In this document: piece by piece, positions 42,501 to 47,970 of the stretch
Position numbering within the stretch: position 1 is the stretch's first letter
How the letters are laid out: each line of letters begins with the position of its first letter
The notes under the pieces: generated by a model
The model's input: only the letters and a program-made list of their open reading frames with translations
What the model was told of the DNA's origin: nothing
The model's database searches: none
Translations under genes and position numbers: made by a program
NCBI RefSeq assembly: GCF_021699195.1
Contig: NZ_SSXE01000009.1
Coordinates: 28,824 to 92,823, forward strand
Direction: 5' to 3'
Length of the DNA: 64,000 nucleotides
DNA from: Nonomuraea sp. MG754425
Lineage (GTDB): Bacteria; Actinomycetota; Actinomycetes; Streptosporangiales; Streptosporangiaceae

Positions 42501-44754
42501 CGGGGCGGAAGTGCTGGACGCCCAGGCTGGTCTCCACCCGGAGCGTGTCGCCGTCCCAGGCCCAGCCGAGTACCTCCCCGTTGCGGAAATGGTCCGCGCG
42601 GAGGGCGTCCAGCGCGGCCTCGATCTCGGCATCCGTCAGGGTCGAGTTGCCCTGAACGTAGCGGGTGCCCGGCACCGCCCGGGACGTGACCGTGCCCGGC
42701 TTGCTCTGTGGGTGTCCCGTCGTCGCGGTGGCCTGCGGAACAGCCCTGGTCCGGCGGGCCGCCCTGATCAGGCGGGTGACCAGGCTCACCGCGGCGGGGG
42801 TGCCGGTCGCCGGCTGCGGGACCGGGCCGGTCACGGCGGCGGGCCGGACGTCGCCCGGCTGCGTGGTGGCGGTGGCGTTGACCGTCACGGAGGCGGTGGT
42901 GCCGGAGTCGGCCTCCTGCGGGGCGGCGGTGGCGTCGGACGTGCCCACCGGCTCGGCAGCGGCCACGGGTTCCGGGGCTGGTGCGGATTCCGAAGCGGGG
43001 ACGGCCGGTTCAGCGACGGAGGCGGCTTCCGGGACGCCGGCCGGTTCCGGGGCGGGCGCGGGCTCCTGGAGGGTGGCCGGTTCCTGGGCGGTCGCGGGAT
43101 TCGGGGCGCCGGTCGGCTCGGGAGCGCTGACCGGCTCCGAGGCGACCGGCGCCTGGGCTGTCGCGGAGGCGGGCTGTTGAACGGGGGCGGCCTGTTGAGC
43201 GGGGGCGGGCGAGGCGGCCTGGACAGCGGGCTGTGACACCGGTCCTCGGCCCGGGTCGGTGCCCTGCCTCGGGGCTTGGGCGTCCGGCTCGGCCTCTTGC
43301 CGCGGAGCCGGGAGGTCCTGTTGCGCCTTGGGCCGGAGGGCCGGGGGCGCGTCCGGGGTGGTGAGGTCGAGTGCGGGCGCGGCCTGCACCCTGCCCGAGA
43401 CCGGTTGCGGAACGGCCGGTTGGGTGACGGCGGCGGCGCGGTCACGCCGGGCCGGGCCGGTGAGGTCGGCGGCCGGCTGCTGAGCCGGTACGGGCGCGGC
43501 GGCGTCGTCGGGAGCAGCGGGACGGGGCCCGGCGAGCGCGGCGTCACCGGCGGTGGGAGTGCCGGGTGGCGCGCTGATCGCGGCGTCGAACGCGCTGCTC
43601 AGGGTCGACAGCGGGTTGGTGATCGCGCTCGCGACGGACGGGTTGAAGGGGCTGATGGTGTTGGTGCGTCCGGCGCCGCCGAGGAAGCCGCCGTACACGC
43701 CTTCCGCGCCGGGCAGCGCGAACTGGTCGTACACCAGGTAGTTGGCGGCGATGCTGCCGGCGGGTGAGGAGAGCATGTTGTTCAGGCCGGTGTTCAGGGC
43801 GCGTCCGGGGAAGCGCAGGAACGCGTTGCCGACGCCGGGGTTGTCGCCGGCGATCCGGTTGAGCCGGGAGACGCCGGGCAGGTCGTTGGTGAAGCGTGAC
43901 ACCGGCCCGCCGAGCTTGGTGCCGAGCACCGCGCCGGTGCCGGCGCCGACGGCCGCGGCTTTGATCTTCTTCCAGTCCCAGGTGTCGCGGGTGCCCATTT
44001 TGATCTGCTGATACTGGGCGAAGGCATCGATGAAGACCTCTTCGGAGATTTCTTCGACCAGTTCGGCGGCCAGCGCCGCGTTGAAGAACTTGCCACCTGC
44101 TCCGGTGGCGGTCGCGGCGAGCTTGGTGACCTGGCCGCTCGCGGTGACGGGACCGGATCTGGACGCCACGAGCGCGAGTCGTTGCATGATCAGGGCGATT
44201 CTGGCCGACCCCGCCGTGCCCGCGCTGCGTAGCAGCACGCTGGCGAGCGGGGCGAAGCCCGCGGCGATCAGGGCGATGAACGCGGCGGTCACCGCGATCC
44301 AGAACGCGACGTTGACCGAGAGCTTGGAGTACTGCGTCTCGCGGGCGAAGTTGTCGACCATCTTCGCGTAGGAGAAGGACTCCTGGGCTTTGGCGACGAT
44401 GCCGGCCTTGTCGTCGGACAGCTTGGCGAGCCGTTTGAAGATGGCCGGTTTGGCGGGTGACTGGAGGCTGCCGTTGAGGCTCTGCACCGTGGCGGCGGTC
44501 GGGTCGAGCGTCCCGATGAGCAGGTTCATCAGTTTGACGTACTCGACGCGTAGTTCCCAGAGCTTGCTCTCGCTGCCCATGGGCCAGCTCTGGCCGGCGG
44601 TGAGGAGCGGGATCAGATGGTGGACCACCCAGCCGGGCAGCGCCTCGGTCCGCCAGACCGGGTCGATGTCCTTGGTGGCGATGCCGCCGTCGAAGACGTG
44701 GGCGGTGCCGGTGGGCTTGCGCGCGCCGTTGACGTCGCCACGGCCGGCCATCAT
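30502..44754 (-). CDS. Giant 4750-residue type VII-associated multidomain protein
   Basis: One unbroken frame of 14.25 kb. Residues 1-145 are helical (GSESKLWELRVEYVKLMN) like CpnT/WXG100_2 regions, then a membrane-like helix (about 146-170). Residues 398-690 are Pro/Ala/Glu-rich. A module with DPHL...HEI(T/S)D and a later RNEL-type motif occurs three times (His794, His2842, His3053). Beta-rich repeats recur near 1442, 1953 and 2542. Two caspase/CHAT-like segments (near 3880 and 4095, LGCETARN) follow. Three related kinase-like modules each end in a helical NPLSxxDV repeat (near 3278, 3582 and 4354); only the last keeps NNDRH...GN (4299-) and FDHG (Asp4319). The C-terminus (4463-4720) resembles amidoligases (FGLELEF, GGHIHVG, HVEFRHNDG). 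Probably an exported effector or antagonism factor. It is coupled at both ends. Confidence 0.8.
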   Translation of the reverse strand: MMAGRGDVNGARKPTGTAHVFDGGIATKDIDPVWRTEALPGWVVHHLIPLLTAGQSWPMGSESKLWELRVEYVKLMNLLIGTLDPTAATVQSLNGSLQSPAKPAIFKRLAKLSDDKAGIVAKAQESFSYAKMVDNFARETQYSKLSVNVAFWIAVTAAFIALIAAGFAPLASVLLRSAGTAGSARIALIMQRLALVASRSGPVTASGQVTKLAATATGAGGKFFNAALAAELVEEISEEVFIDAFAQYQQIKMGTRDTWDWKKIKAAAVGAGTGAVLGTKLGGPVSRFTNDLPGVSRLNRIAGDNPGVGNAFLRFPGRALNTGLNNMLSSPAGSIAANYLVYDQFALPGAEGVYGGFLGGAGRTNTISPFNPSVASAITNPLSTLSSAFDAAISAPPGTPTAGDAALAGPRPAAPDDAAAPVPAQQPAADLTGPARRDRAAAVTQPAVPQPVSGRVQAAPALDLTTPDAPPALRPKAQQDLPAPRQEAEPDAQAPRQGTDPGRGPVSQPAVQAASPAPAQQAAPVQQPASATAQAPVASEPVSAPEPTGAPNPATAQEPATLQEPAPAPEPAGVPEAASVAEPAVPASESAPAPEPVAAAEPVGTSDATAAPQEADSGTTASVTVNATATTQPGDVRPAAVTGPVPQPATGTPAAVSLVTRLIRAARRTRAVPQATATTGHPQSKPGTVTSRAVPGTRYVQGNSTLTDAEIEAALDALRADHFRNGEVLGWAWDGDTLRVETSLGVQHFRPVVAVLSGDLMGETEIRSGSRDDPHLVQFASGTAADQAPRTWLHEITDTLQRLAEPAGPGRLRRLLRGGRRPHTHDACVLARLNELGYLVERWHQTADPVEQRLLAVDIDGVLRDLAARGHAAPPPPWAPAGQPRPPVLPAVPAGEPSDAEVQSLIDAFHQVEQNLSDQVESKKNSAKKADDEAKKAVTKGRKARRHQDQGSQERWRKAREEVRLHRATRNRHLRMARLYQKALDRARAARESYEKYQAVPPNRRRSIGRARRAHVGFREAWGNTLPSKESWTDAVPTGRMAHLNRLTETVNDVLGQNGVVRTYTASELERFLRQNFHKLLTEDGAVLRVDNAGNPAEVRIRLQIDDLVEIFDPQVVASEIMMGVFSLGGRTVTATQSNSVGRSPRFDSRALAAMYRDESVFRWIGSLLNIKLGASGGRTGSVTGGRGVFAQFGAVRDNRGESMLYEAAATWTVAIRTRSSPEWRDGATVNSGAPGDASGQRMWFSHAHVEPPPKKTITIDPGRRDPNLPNVTVTGMSDLEQILKDVAEKLGGDFAKIGTVAQHNLRTAIVDTLPGALREAVNGGLTLTIPTGGGAKVRITIDTEVVEVPSSQMVGRPTPDEWEEEVLNDFAGVLGGASSGGSLGGSVSAGLDIAMIEDVNLPGSYAPTMGPSPELGRSAGQSYTSTANSQAIHPSVHRKTGHRQAYKLQLKHTITIEGAGSTPSTSLPSVTGTALVSMQEAAAYRFGLPIDAAAPVQVNGTPKIGADGLPVLRGDPDPEPPTGRKPELPTWQGDGPGQMRGAGPALVQEITGLDDVAGKVLQDLGERGVIPKIENGELVFSGNELEQASQLVNLNEVVRQLSAVRTQAGYDQAAQDGLLIDLVRHRANAAPEHYTVRVKLVQNFDDVTYIGQSTSQTVVNLDIGSDTSGRGHSRSRTYPGKVGWKMGEAPDQGQNGLAHEANVGGGGGHTRNVGSSVGSTQNIVTLEESTGPVAIFSLGHHLIIEILQEGEVKNSLPAVAGAAKLVIATDLLPETEPRNASVGKLPDSVLARARLLHLDAGGMLEAGRRALPRGMRAGSHAFQHFAALLNVRNLVSHPEWEEGAFGSETGIDARASPARSSLSVSGEYGQAEVVGVVDHVTGDIKFALGSAGINWGKSWNGNAGASVSGSDLDDQGTSRDGGKVTLPSRSGTTSTSRSVLDIWGTEELTIETGRHYILSVGVGFQLTGRESLENGSSPDENLASTQGTALLTLPEYDALRLYADGEFKLPLHLVADAVERFLNGSLDLDRTLATPLVQRYLADLAALSPGEVPLSGKHTLRRLLDRLREVAQLGPEPKSEKGKLLRRRLDRALSAAADLIDRGRQVVLAPPYVSAMGASMVESFTMTDEQGVPTRLGEQVLGILSEIAPEVLAAVPTLRGEVGVDFARTRADMHVNDMWSEAGYQKSYVATGSADSGIAEEITVTVKVVPQGAAEREQATLVGHTNEAGGIKQRYRYTDITESKTSSGSWGFGGEYNGGDDGRGRGLGLSTDRTRSVTGARNSQETRLQRLKLFLGMARVQQEFTLEVTVERRPLPRGKTKTAADAVAVRRRPVRTETRRLNATLVRRIPGGMIRPLAERPAERPAVNDPRRVELHPGFFPDSLFEGRPSLLQVVTERLGKLTGNRNMTLSRAELVTRLSVDALLTGFEQMSRPGGARMVSVAWLDADDQGVDVTIEANLSDLEVIAGPFDGEIGEVDRTSTTTSTTMGRGRLAPFSGTASGNDDVTGMGYGKSVGEQSSEGMTDMNGVRTELSEFKEGELYTVRLRVDYDLTFQRRARRPGRTDKAVGAPVHLRHASHGEVYVTLFGEQLTELRARMEAGVRFAPTPLATEPVIATEAAPGLIPQLGAARLQARQDGKPVLVIVQEPDGEHRYLVHPDGTVHSETPDGGFAQAFSTLSPGVLAAAARLNLDLRHVFMTSGEPGTFTQQVLRELGVTIPPAAPAYPYEPPAVPSPALPGTPFDASARPAGDPDLSLPEVLAQDVAPTDFDGAVTGLTWAAPDVLVVRSPSMPDQHVRVTIGDPGESLPGRTDLHAGTARDPHVMVLSPRLDPQVVSSVMVHELSRLALSQAGQAAGGPQGVAGASSPASAEGHGVHDPHVVPRLNEHAHLSRKWRQATEQAVRDRLAEAITAIAADITRRGGTPPAAPWDSGVTHGAPIPESGFVADGRPASEGELTVPLARRLFNRDVELSDFSGATDTVLGIRWEEGSDTILVDTRDFGTLHFRVKVRPVEGGYLGNTTVENVAGTADDPHLMTLAPGVADDQIGRLVLHEISDVLQHRMAGDGHTHTSPDDRARDECVSARRNELTFLRRKLREATEAGGTDAQRVLLDEIAAVEQDLAIRTGGSRRSTIDSLINFDETGEFAATGVEGDPLPLGANLSEVTLSDGTSALLLEYSTRQERDLALLMAELAGRLGLVATARAAGDLGILIDWTPADASSEFLGTREAVLTGYLVALADVTPFVTRPAFHLHPSSTPLLELFLREDASGKREWLSNPLSPSDVQTLRTMLEDARADFAALGLLSQFDQIMARHESLAGGPLAANAIGVEDVLAAAPGQRLRLGHLDRLTTTDEHPPAPARTGAASRLINAARRLRHNIRQRAGTLPPPTLRIVITFADGSQAERIPFFIGSEVLVRALVRRALGLDGPAVDMDEVEGYVWRAYGSNELRASLATGVSEVIGTSGRTTEVVFGDGRRALRHEFPARSAADEFEARLEEAREATDGKPGFHRATPFIVYEELTGPPESTAEARARLAARALYTLLSQDRPMNHATLRRLLDANPLLVHFGSAFDWEFRAGAPVLSSRDVADLTARFEALRGIFDRLGLIGRYERILHTLSTFTGSDDTRLIPIALSEPPATVEYRVPAWRPPPGPVLGDLLRNEHLTQVTARHQSDVLSRADAELAERPSAEGYVFARLPDGLIPPGIRPGAEFTVDTLLDGVDSAALLAEAPHGVRVTILASDYVPVGDLSGRPHHALFRSGARFAVTAVLTTDGGETHYVLVQQPARTRTEPVVTPTIELTPDLARNLAPRLHRAVSETRAGVRVRSGSDDTRPVTRRMDGAFVVEGSYSEQGMTVGGRTVPAEVIAAMLLNSPSLPPNAAILLTGPHDGSTAFAQNLARFTGRTVLAADGPIETTPRGHLRIDGPGRSPGDLRIFLPADTSAAAAQQLRAWLGPALAALPDTPSTQVTGNARPGRSVQPPALASVRPGGVPGDVPAGAAGRIPAPPLSSRHRDLIFDHRQEVTAGIWYRDESSSVMPTADPRLLRRSTGIIEVAIAGDGTGFLIGSERLSAADLATMLAHDPRVIGEPGAWIRILGCETARNPAVLQELADHTGRSILAGDEIVYIGADRAAHTAAVQEYTPDGRPIFPRDDNGQWLQAHPAAPVAAPDRPAMVPSAPVAHQRGLPPSLVEGALSALLSDWQLFPEQGVDGTVSHLSVDGVEVVQKRTDAEKVKAEILGALVGRLIGADVPVVVGHPSDPKVVFMEYLQGFSLPGTSVRNVRGAILIELLDLLIVNNDRHNDGNLKLTERGLAGFDHGRSHPVRPPRSLVLGPALWGNFVARNADGAAVWVDNPLSRQDVDVLTEIMQSLRPFYEHYGRQVSYDVALDRLYHIGMHAKGEVSLIAPAAPAPTRTQHHFGWDFDDHDAIVQDATRRLADGADVASIVPYLTHDAIGLDLAFGLELEFTHVGGDLAAWHEDIATMARELHRAGLAASPEVFPHHRAPAWVNGRSHMEWESIGDHLGGEFITGILRDTGQTWAELPLITEIIRSHGGEITPDAGGHIHVGAPRLGTDVNALHRLLTLYYGYEDVLFRLGQDPRDPYGMHRPYHACRPNDLPGAADASAATLRSANGRPAALNLSSVVGTDNDHVEFRHNDGHLDPSIIQARIKLAVAMVNYALHGGEYLPPRDQLGIHLEHDASPEQDAASFIDMVNTLFTRRADKEQLTALFAITQWQAASDDGRWEPR

Positions 44755-45095
44755 GCCTGGAGGCGCGGGCGGGTGAGGCCGAGCTCGTTGGCCTGCTCGG
44801 TGGTGAGCGTGTTGGAGACCGTCGCGCGCAGCAGCGGCCCGGAACCGGAGATCTCCTCGATCAGTTCGCCGGTGTCACGCAGGAACCTCTCGGGTCCGCC
44901 GCCGGCCAGATACTGCGCGGTGAAGGACGCGCCGTCCGCCCCGTCGCCCTGCGGATACCCGGCGTTCAACTCCCGGATCCGGGCCGCGATCCCGGGCCAG
45001 GCGGCGGCCAGGTCGGCCGCCATGGCGTCCCACTGGTTCAGGCTGGAGTCGATCGCATCACGGATGTGCACGTCCGCCCGGTCGCCGGCGGTCAT
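44751..45095 (-). CDS. Small ESX-like helical protein upstream of the giant gene
   Basis: A 114-residue soluble protein, helical in its first half (IRDAIDSSLNQWDAMAADLAAAWPGIAARIRELN) with a W-P-G turn where WXG proteins have W-x-G. A Gly/Asp-rich loop and a second helical segment follow. It overlaps the upstream YbaB-like gene and the giant gene by ATGA junctions, so the three are translated as a unit. It is a candidate export partner for the N-terminal region of the giant protein, by analogy with other ESX pairs. The family assignment is tentative. Confidence 0.7.
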   Translation of the reverse strand: MTAGDRADVHIRDAIDSSLNQWDAMAADLAAAWPGIAARIRELNAGYPQGDGADGASFTAQYLAGGGPERFLRDTGELIEEISGSGPLLRATVSNTLTTEQANELGLTRPRLQA

Positions 45096-45499
45096 GGACG
45101 CGGCCCGTCGTCCGGCATCCCGCCGGAGAGCTGGTCGAGCACGGCCTCCAGGTCGCCGTCCAGGTGGGCGCGCAGTTGTTCGGGCGGGACCACCGGCCCG
45201 AACAGCTCGACCAGTTCCTCCAGGGCCTTGGTCCTGGCCTGCCGCACGGTCGCGGTGATCGTGTCGGCCAGGCCCCTGGCGTCGGGGCGGCGGAACACCC
45301 GCGGGTCGAGGTCCAGCCTGATCAGCTCGCCCCGGACGCTCACGGTGGCCGAGACGTGGCCGTCGGCCGACTGCTCGGTGATCTGGATGGCCTGGGCCCG
45401 CGCGTTGAGATCCTTCGCCTCGCGTTGCATGCGCATGAAGGTTTCGCGCAGTTCCTCCGCGTAGGCCTGCAGCCCCGCGATGTCCCCGTCTTCGATCAA
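45092..45499 (-). CDS. YbaB/EbfC-like protein
   Basis: A 135-residue protein with an N-terminal coiled coil (LQAYAEELRETFMRMQREAKDL), a beta core (VSATVSVRGELIRLDLDPRVF) and a C-terminal helix (LADTITATVRQARTKALEELVELF), the YbaB fold. It is the second copy in the island (the other is at 21402). The only start in frame after an upstream stop is TTG 45499; GGAGGTGAAC lies upstream at a rather long spacing of 12. It begins the operon of the giant gene and overlaps the next gene. Likely a cytosolic chaperone or DNA-binding factor of this secretion set. Confidence 0.8.
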   Translation of the reverse strand: MIEDGDIAGLQAYAEELRETFMRMQREAKDLNARAQAIQITEQSADGHVSATVSVRGELIRLDLDPRVFRRPDARGLADTITATVRQARTKALEELVELFGPVVPPEQLRAHLDGDLEAVLDQLSGGMPDDGPRP

Positions 45500-45551
45500 G
45501 GTCTCAGTTCACCTCCAAGCCGAGGGAGCACGACGACCGCCGGGAAGTCCG

Positions 45552-45971
45552 CTACCGGATCTGCTCGTATCCGCCACCGGAGTCGGCGGTGGTGGTACCG
45601 CCGGAGAACTTCACCCACGAGCCGGCCGGGGCGTGATGGTAGACGGGCACGGTGTGCAGGGGAGTGATCTCCTCGTTCTTCACCACGCCCGCTCCCTTCA
45701 CGTCCACCGCCGACCAGATCTTGGTGCGCGTGCCCACCTGCTTGGTCTTGAACGTCACCGCGCAGGCGTTCTGCTTGCCGGCGTTGTACAGCAGGTAGGC
45801 GACGCCCCCGGTGAACGCGGCCTGCCGCTCGACCTGGTAGCCGGGGCCGCAGACCGTGGCCGGCGTCTCAGCCGTCTGGAGGGAGGCAGAGGCGGTGGCC
45901 GTGGTGCAGATCGCCGCGGTCCCGAGCGCGGCCACGAGGGCTCCGGCGAGCGTCATCTTCCTGAGATTCAT
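45552..45971 (-). CDS. Secreted spore-associated-protein-A-like protein
   Basis: A 139-residue protein with a Sec signal peptide (about 1-30, MNLRKMTLAGALVAALGTAA) and a mature domain beginning VCGPGYQVERQAAFTGGVAYLLYNAGKQ. That domain matches, block by block, the C-terminal ectodomain of the membrane pseudokinase at 10790 (VCGAGFYVQRSQSFSGGETFQLYNAG; later WVKFSGG against CVKFSGS). The style is that of actinomycete SapA. ATG 45971 has GGGAG nine bases upstream. The second pair of Cys present in the pseudokinase domain is missing at the C-terminus here. It is a freestanding secreted version of a domain otherwise displayed on the membrane. Confidence 0.8.
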   Translation of the reverse strand: MNLRKMTLAGALVAALGTAAICTTATASASLQTAETPATVCGPGYQVERQAAFTGGVAYLLYNAGKQNACAVTFKTKQVGTRTKIWSAVDVKGAGVVKNEEITPLHTVPVYHHAPAGSWVKFSGGTTTADSGGGYEQIR

Positions 45972-46102
45972 GATCTCCATCTCCCGTGGGCAACATCGTG
46001 CGTCATCGACCCCCCGGGAGCGCTCAAGCAGCACCCCGGGCAGTGAGGGGACTCGTCCGAGGCGTCATTCTCCGGTGCCTGGTTCCTCGTGTCGTTAGCA
46101 CG

Positions 46103-46132
46103 GAGCGCAGACCTTGTTGGCAGCAGGCGCAG
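46103..46132 (+). repeat. 30-bp motif, copy B
   Basis: GAGCGCA-N6-GTTGG-N6-GCGCAG, with TGTC-N-TTAGCA two bases to its left as in the copy at 14247. It lies upstream of the SapA-like gene (opposite strand), in the 107-base gap after the gene at 46141. Confidence 0.65.
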
Positions 46133-46140
46133 GCCGGCCG

Positions 46141-46533
46141 TCACCTGTTCACGAGCGGTACGGCCTGCTCCCGGAGCGCTGTCACCTCGGCACGCCGCAC
46201 CCAGAGGCGGTACACACCGCGCTCCACCCGTTCCAGGCCCAGCGCCGCGGCTCTGACGGCGTCCGCGCCGAGGTACTCGACGAGCAACTCGGCCTCCCGC
46301 GCGCGGTGCACCAGGAACGGCGCGCCGCGCCACTCGCAAACGGTCGTGACGTGCCAGATCGCGGAGCAGTCCGCCGCTGGGACGGCGCGCACGAACCGGC
46401 CGTCCGTCACCCTCTCGAAGCCGTCGCCGGGCGCCGGGCCGTACAGACGCATCCAGAGCACGCCGTCGATGAGGTCCGGCGACGCCTCGTGGTCGGCCCC
46501 CGCCCAGCGCGCGCGATATGCCCGCCCGTTCAC
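46141..46533 (-). CDS. Small protein coupled to the SseB-like gene, unknown function
   Basis: A 130-residue soluble protein with mixed alpha/beta character (GVLWMRLYGPAPGDGFERV, SAIWHVTTVCEWRGAPFLV, GVYRLWVRRAEVTALREQ). The family is not recognised. GTG 46533 overlaps the TGA of the SseB-like gene (GTGA), so the two are translated together. No signal peptide or membrane helix is present. Like several other small genes at the edges of this island it may be an immunity or adaptor protein. The sequence itself gives no direct clue. Confidence 0.65.
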   Translation of the reverse strand: MNGRAYRARWAGADHEASPDLIDGVLWMRLYGPAPGDGFERVTDGRFVRAVPAADCSAIWHVTTVCEWRGAPFLVHRAREAELLVEYLGADAVRAAALGLERVERGVYRLWVRRAEVTALREQAVPLVNR

Positions 46534-47399
46534 TCGCCCGCCACCAGCAGCCAGCAGCCGTGGTCGGCGTCGTACCGCGCGTGCGTGCGTTCCTCCCCGT
46601 CGGCCGCCAGCTCGACGATCTCCGCGCCGTGCGGCAGGCCGACGCCGTCGACCTTGTACTCCCTGATGGTCTGAGCCGCGTTCGGCACCAGGCCCATGCC
46701 GACGAACGGCGGCTCCTCGACCACCCAGCCGGCCACCGCGTCCCGGCGCTTCTCGTCGGTGCCGCCGTACGGGGTGGGGTAGAGCGCCAGACCGATCGCC
46801 GGCCAGCGCAGCAGGTTGACCGCCCCCTCCATGGTGAGCGCGCCCTCCTGGAGCAGCGCGTCGGCGAGCACGGAGGGCGTCGCGATGTGCGCGACGTCGA
46901 GAGCGTGGTGGCAGTAGCCGGAGATCCGCGGCCACGCGTTGTCGAGCAACTCCTGGACCTGCGCCCCCTGGAGCAGCTTCTGCATGATCGGGACGCCGCT
47001 GCCGGGCTCGGCCGCCAGGTCCTGTTCGAGCGTGGGCACCGCCAGCCGCGCGAGCGTGCCCGGCTCCAGCAGGAAGGACGGTTCCAGCCCGGGGTTGACC
47101 GCCAGCCCCCAGCGCGGCTCCGGCCAGCCCGCCGCGAGCTCGACGAGCGACAGGACGCGGAAGCCCCGGACCGCGTCGCCCGTGGCCTCCCGCATCGCCT
47201 CCGCCGAGGTGTAGACCACCACCCAGACCCGGTCCGCCCCTTCCACCGTCGGCCACGCGATCGGCTCCTCGCCCCTGACGGCGGCGTCGCCGACAGGACA
47301 GGCGAAGTCCGCGTACCGCAGCAGTGTCAGGCAGGTGGTCAGGTCGTCCTGGCTGTGCGCCTCCTGGAGCCGCTTCTCGAACGGGGTCGGTGCCGGCAT
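46530..47399 (-). CDS. SseB-domain protein
   Basis: A 289-residue cytosolic protein. The N-terminal 120 residues follow the SseB fold (LRYADFACPVGD, then ADRVWVVVYTSAEAMREATGDAVRGF and LAAGWPEPRWGLAVNPGLEPSF). The C-terminal half is unrelated and unrecognised. SseB was named for an enhanced serine-sensitivity phenotype, and SseB-domain proteins are common in actinomycete ESX loci, where they are probably chaperone-like. ATG 47399 has no ribosome-binding site but a TANNNT box six bases upstream, so the message is probably leaderless. It shares a 45-base promoter gap with the divergent gene at 47445. Confidence 0.8.
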   Translation of the reverse strand: MPAPTPFEKRLQEAHSQDDLTTCLTLLRYADFACPVGDAAVRGEEPIAWPTVEGADRVWVVVYTSAEAMREATGDAVRGFRVLSLVELAAGWPEPRWGLAVNPGLEPSFLLEPGTLARLAVPTLEQDLAAEPGSGVPIMQKLLQGAQVQELLDNAWPRISGYCHHALDVAHIATPSVLADALLQEGALTMEGAVNLLRWPAIGLALYPTPYGGTDEKRRDAVAGWVVEEPPFVGMGLVPNAAQTIREYKVDGVGLPHGAEIVELAADGEERTHARYDADHGCWLLVAGE

Positions 47400-47444
47400 G
47401 GCGACACCCTAGTGGGTGCCGATTCGGCGCTGTAAGTTGCACGC
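47400..47444. promoter_or_regulatory. Back-to-back leaderless promoters
   Basis: The 45-base gap between divergent starts contains TAAGTT (47433-47438, + strand) six bases before ATG 47445. TAGGGT (complement of 47406-47411) lies six bases before ATG 47399. Both fit TANNNT-N6-ATG, giving leaderless transcripts in both directions. Confidence 0.55.
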
Positions 47445-47963
47445 ATGACGGATCGGCCGGTCGCCCGCACCCGCGATGAAGCTCTCGTGTACCTCGACCT
47501 GCATCCGTGCGAGTGCGGCTCGGTGGCGACCGAGTGGGACAGCGGCGTCGTGAGCATCGAAGGATCGCTGGTCAAGTGCTACTCGGGGGTCTGCGAAGGC
47601 TGCGAGACGACGCGGGAGTACTCCTTCGCGCTGCCCCGGCGCGAGTCGATGCCGCGTGAATGGCCGACCTTCGGCGGTCCGGAACCGTCCCAACTGCTCG
47701 ACGCGGGGGAGTGGATGTGGCTGTCCGACTTCACCGCCGGCAACGTTCCCGAGGAGCCGCGCAACGCGCGCCGCACGCTCTCCATGGCCCGCGCGGCCGT
47801 GGAGGAAGTGCTGAAGTTCATCCCCGAGGGGCAGGACGACGTCCCCGCCGCCGCCTTCTGGTCGGCGCGCGGGCAGGAGGTACGCGATGCCGAGCCGGCC
47901 CGTTTCCGCCGCGACCGTCTCCTGGTCGTCAGAGACACCTACCGCGACCTCGCCGACCGGTAG
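47445..47963 (+). CDS. Cys-rich small cytosolic protein, unknown function
   Basis: A 172-residue protein. Cys residues in CECG and in CYSGVCEGCE (C22, C24, C45, C50, C53) look like a zinc-binding knuckle, followed by a helical C-terminus rich in Arg (ARFRRDRLLVVRDTYRDLADR). No catalytic motif was found. It begins without a ribosome-binding site, six bases after a TANNNT box. It converges on the propeller gene with a 7-base gap. It is the last gene of the secretion island as I delimit it. Similar zinc-binding small proteins accompany toxin and secretion loci in actinomycetes, but its role is unknown. Confidence 0.7.
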   Translation: MTDRPVARTRDEALVYLDLHPCECGSVATEWDSGVVSIEGSLVKCYSGVCEGCETTREYSFALPRRESMPREWPTFGGPEPSQLLDAGEWMWLSDFTAGNVPEEPRNARRTLSMARAAVEEVLKFIPEGQDDVPAAAFWSARGQEVRDAEPARFRRDRLLVVRDTYRDLADR

Positions 47964-47970
47964 CGGCGGC

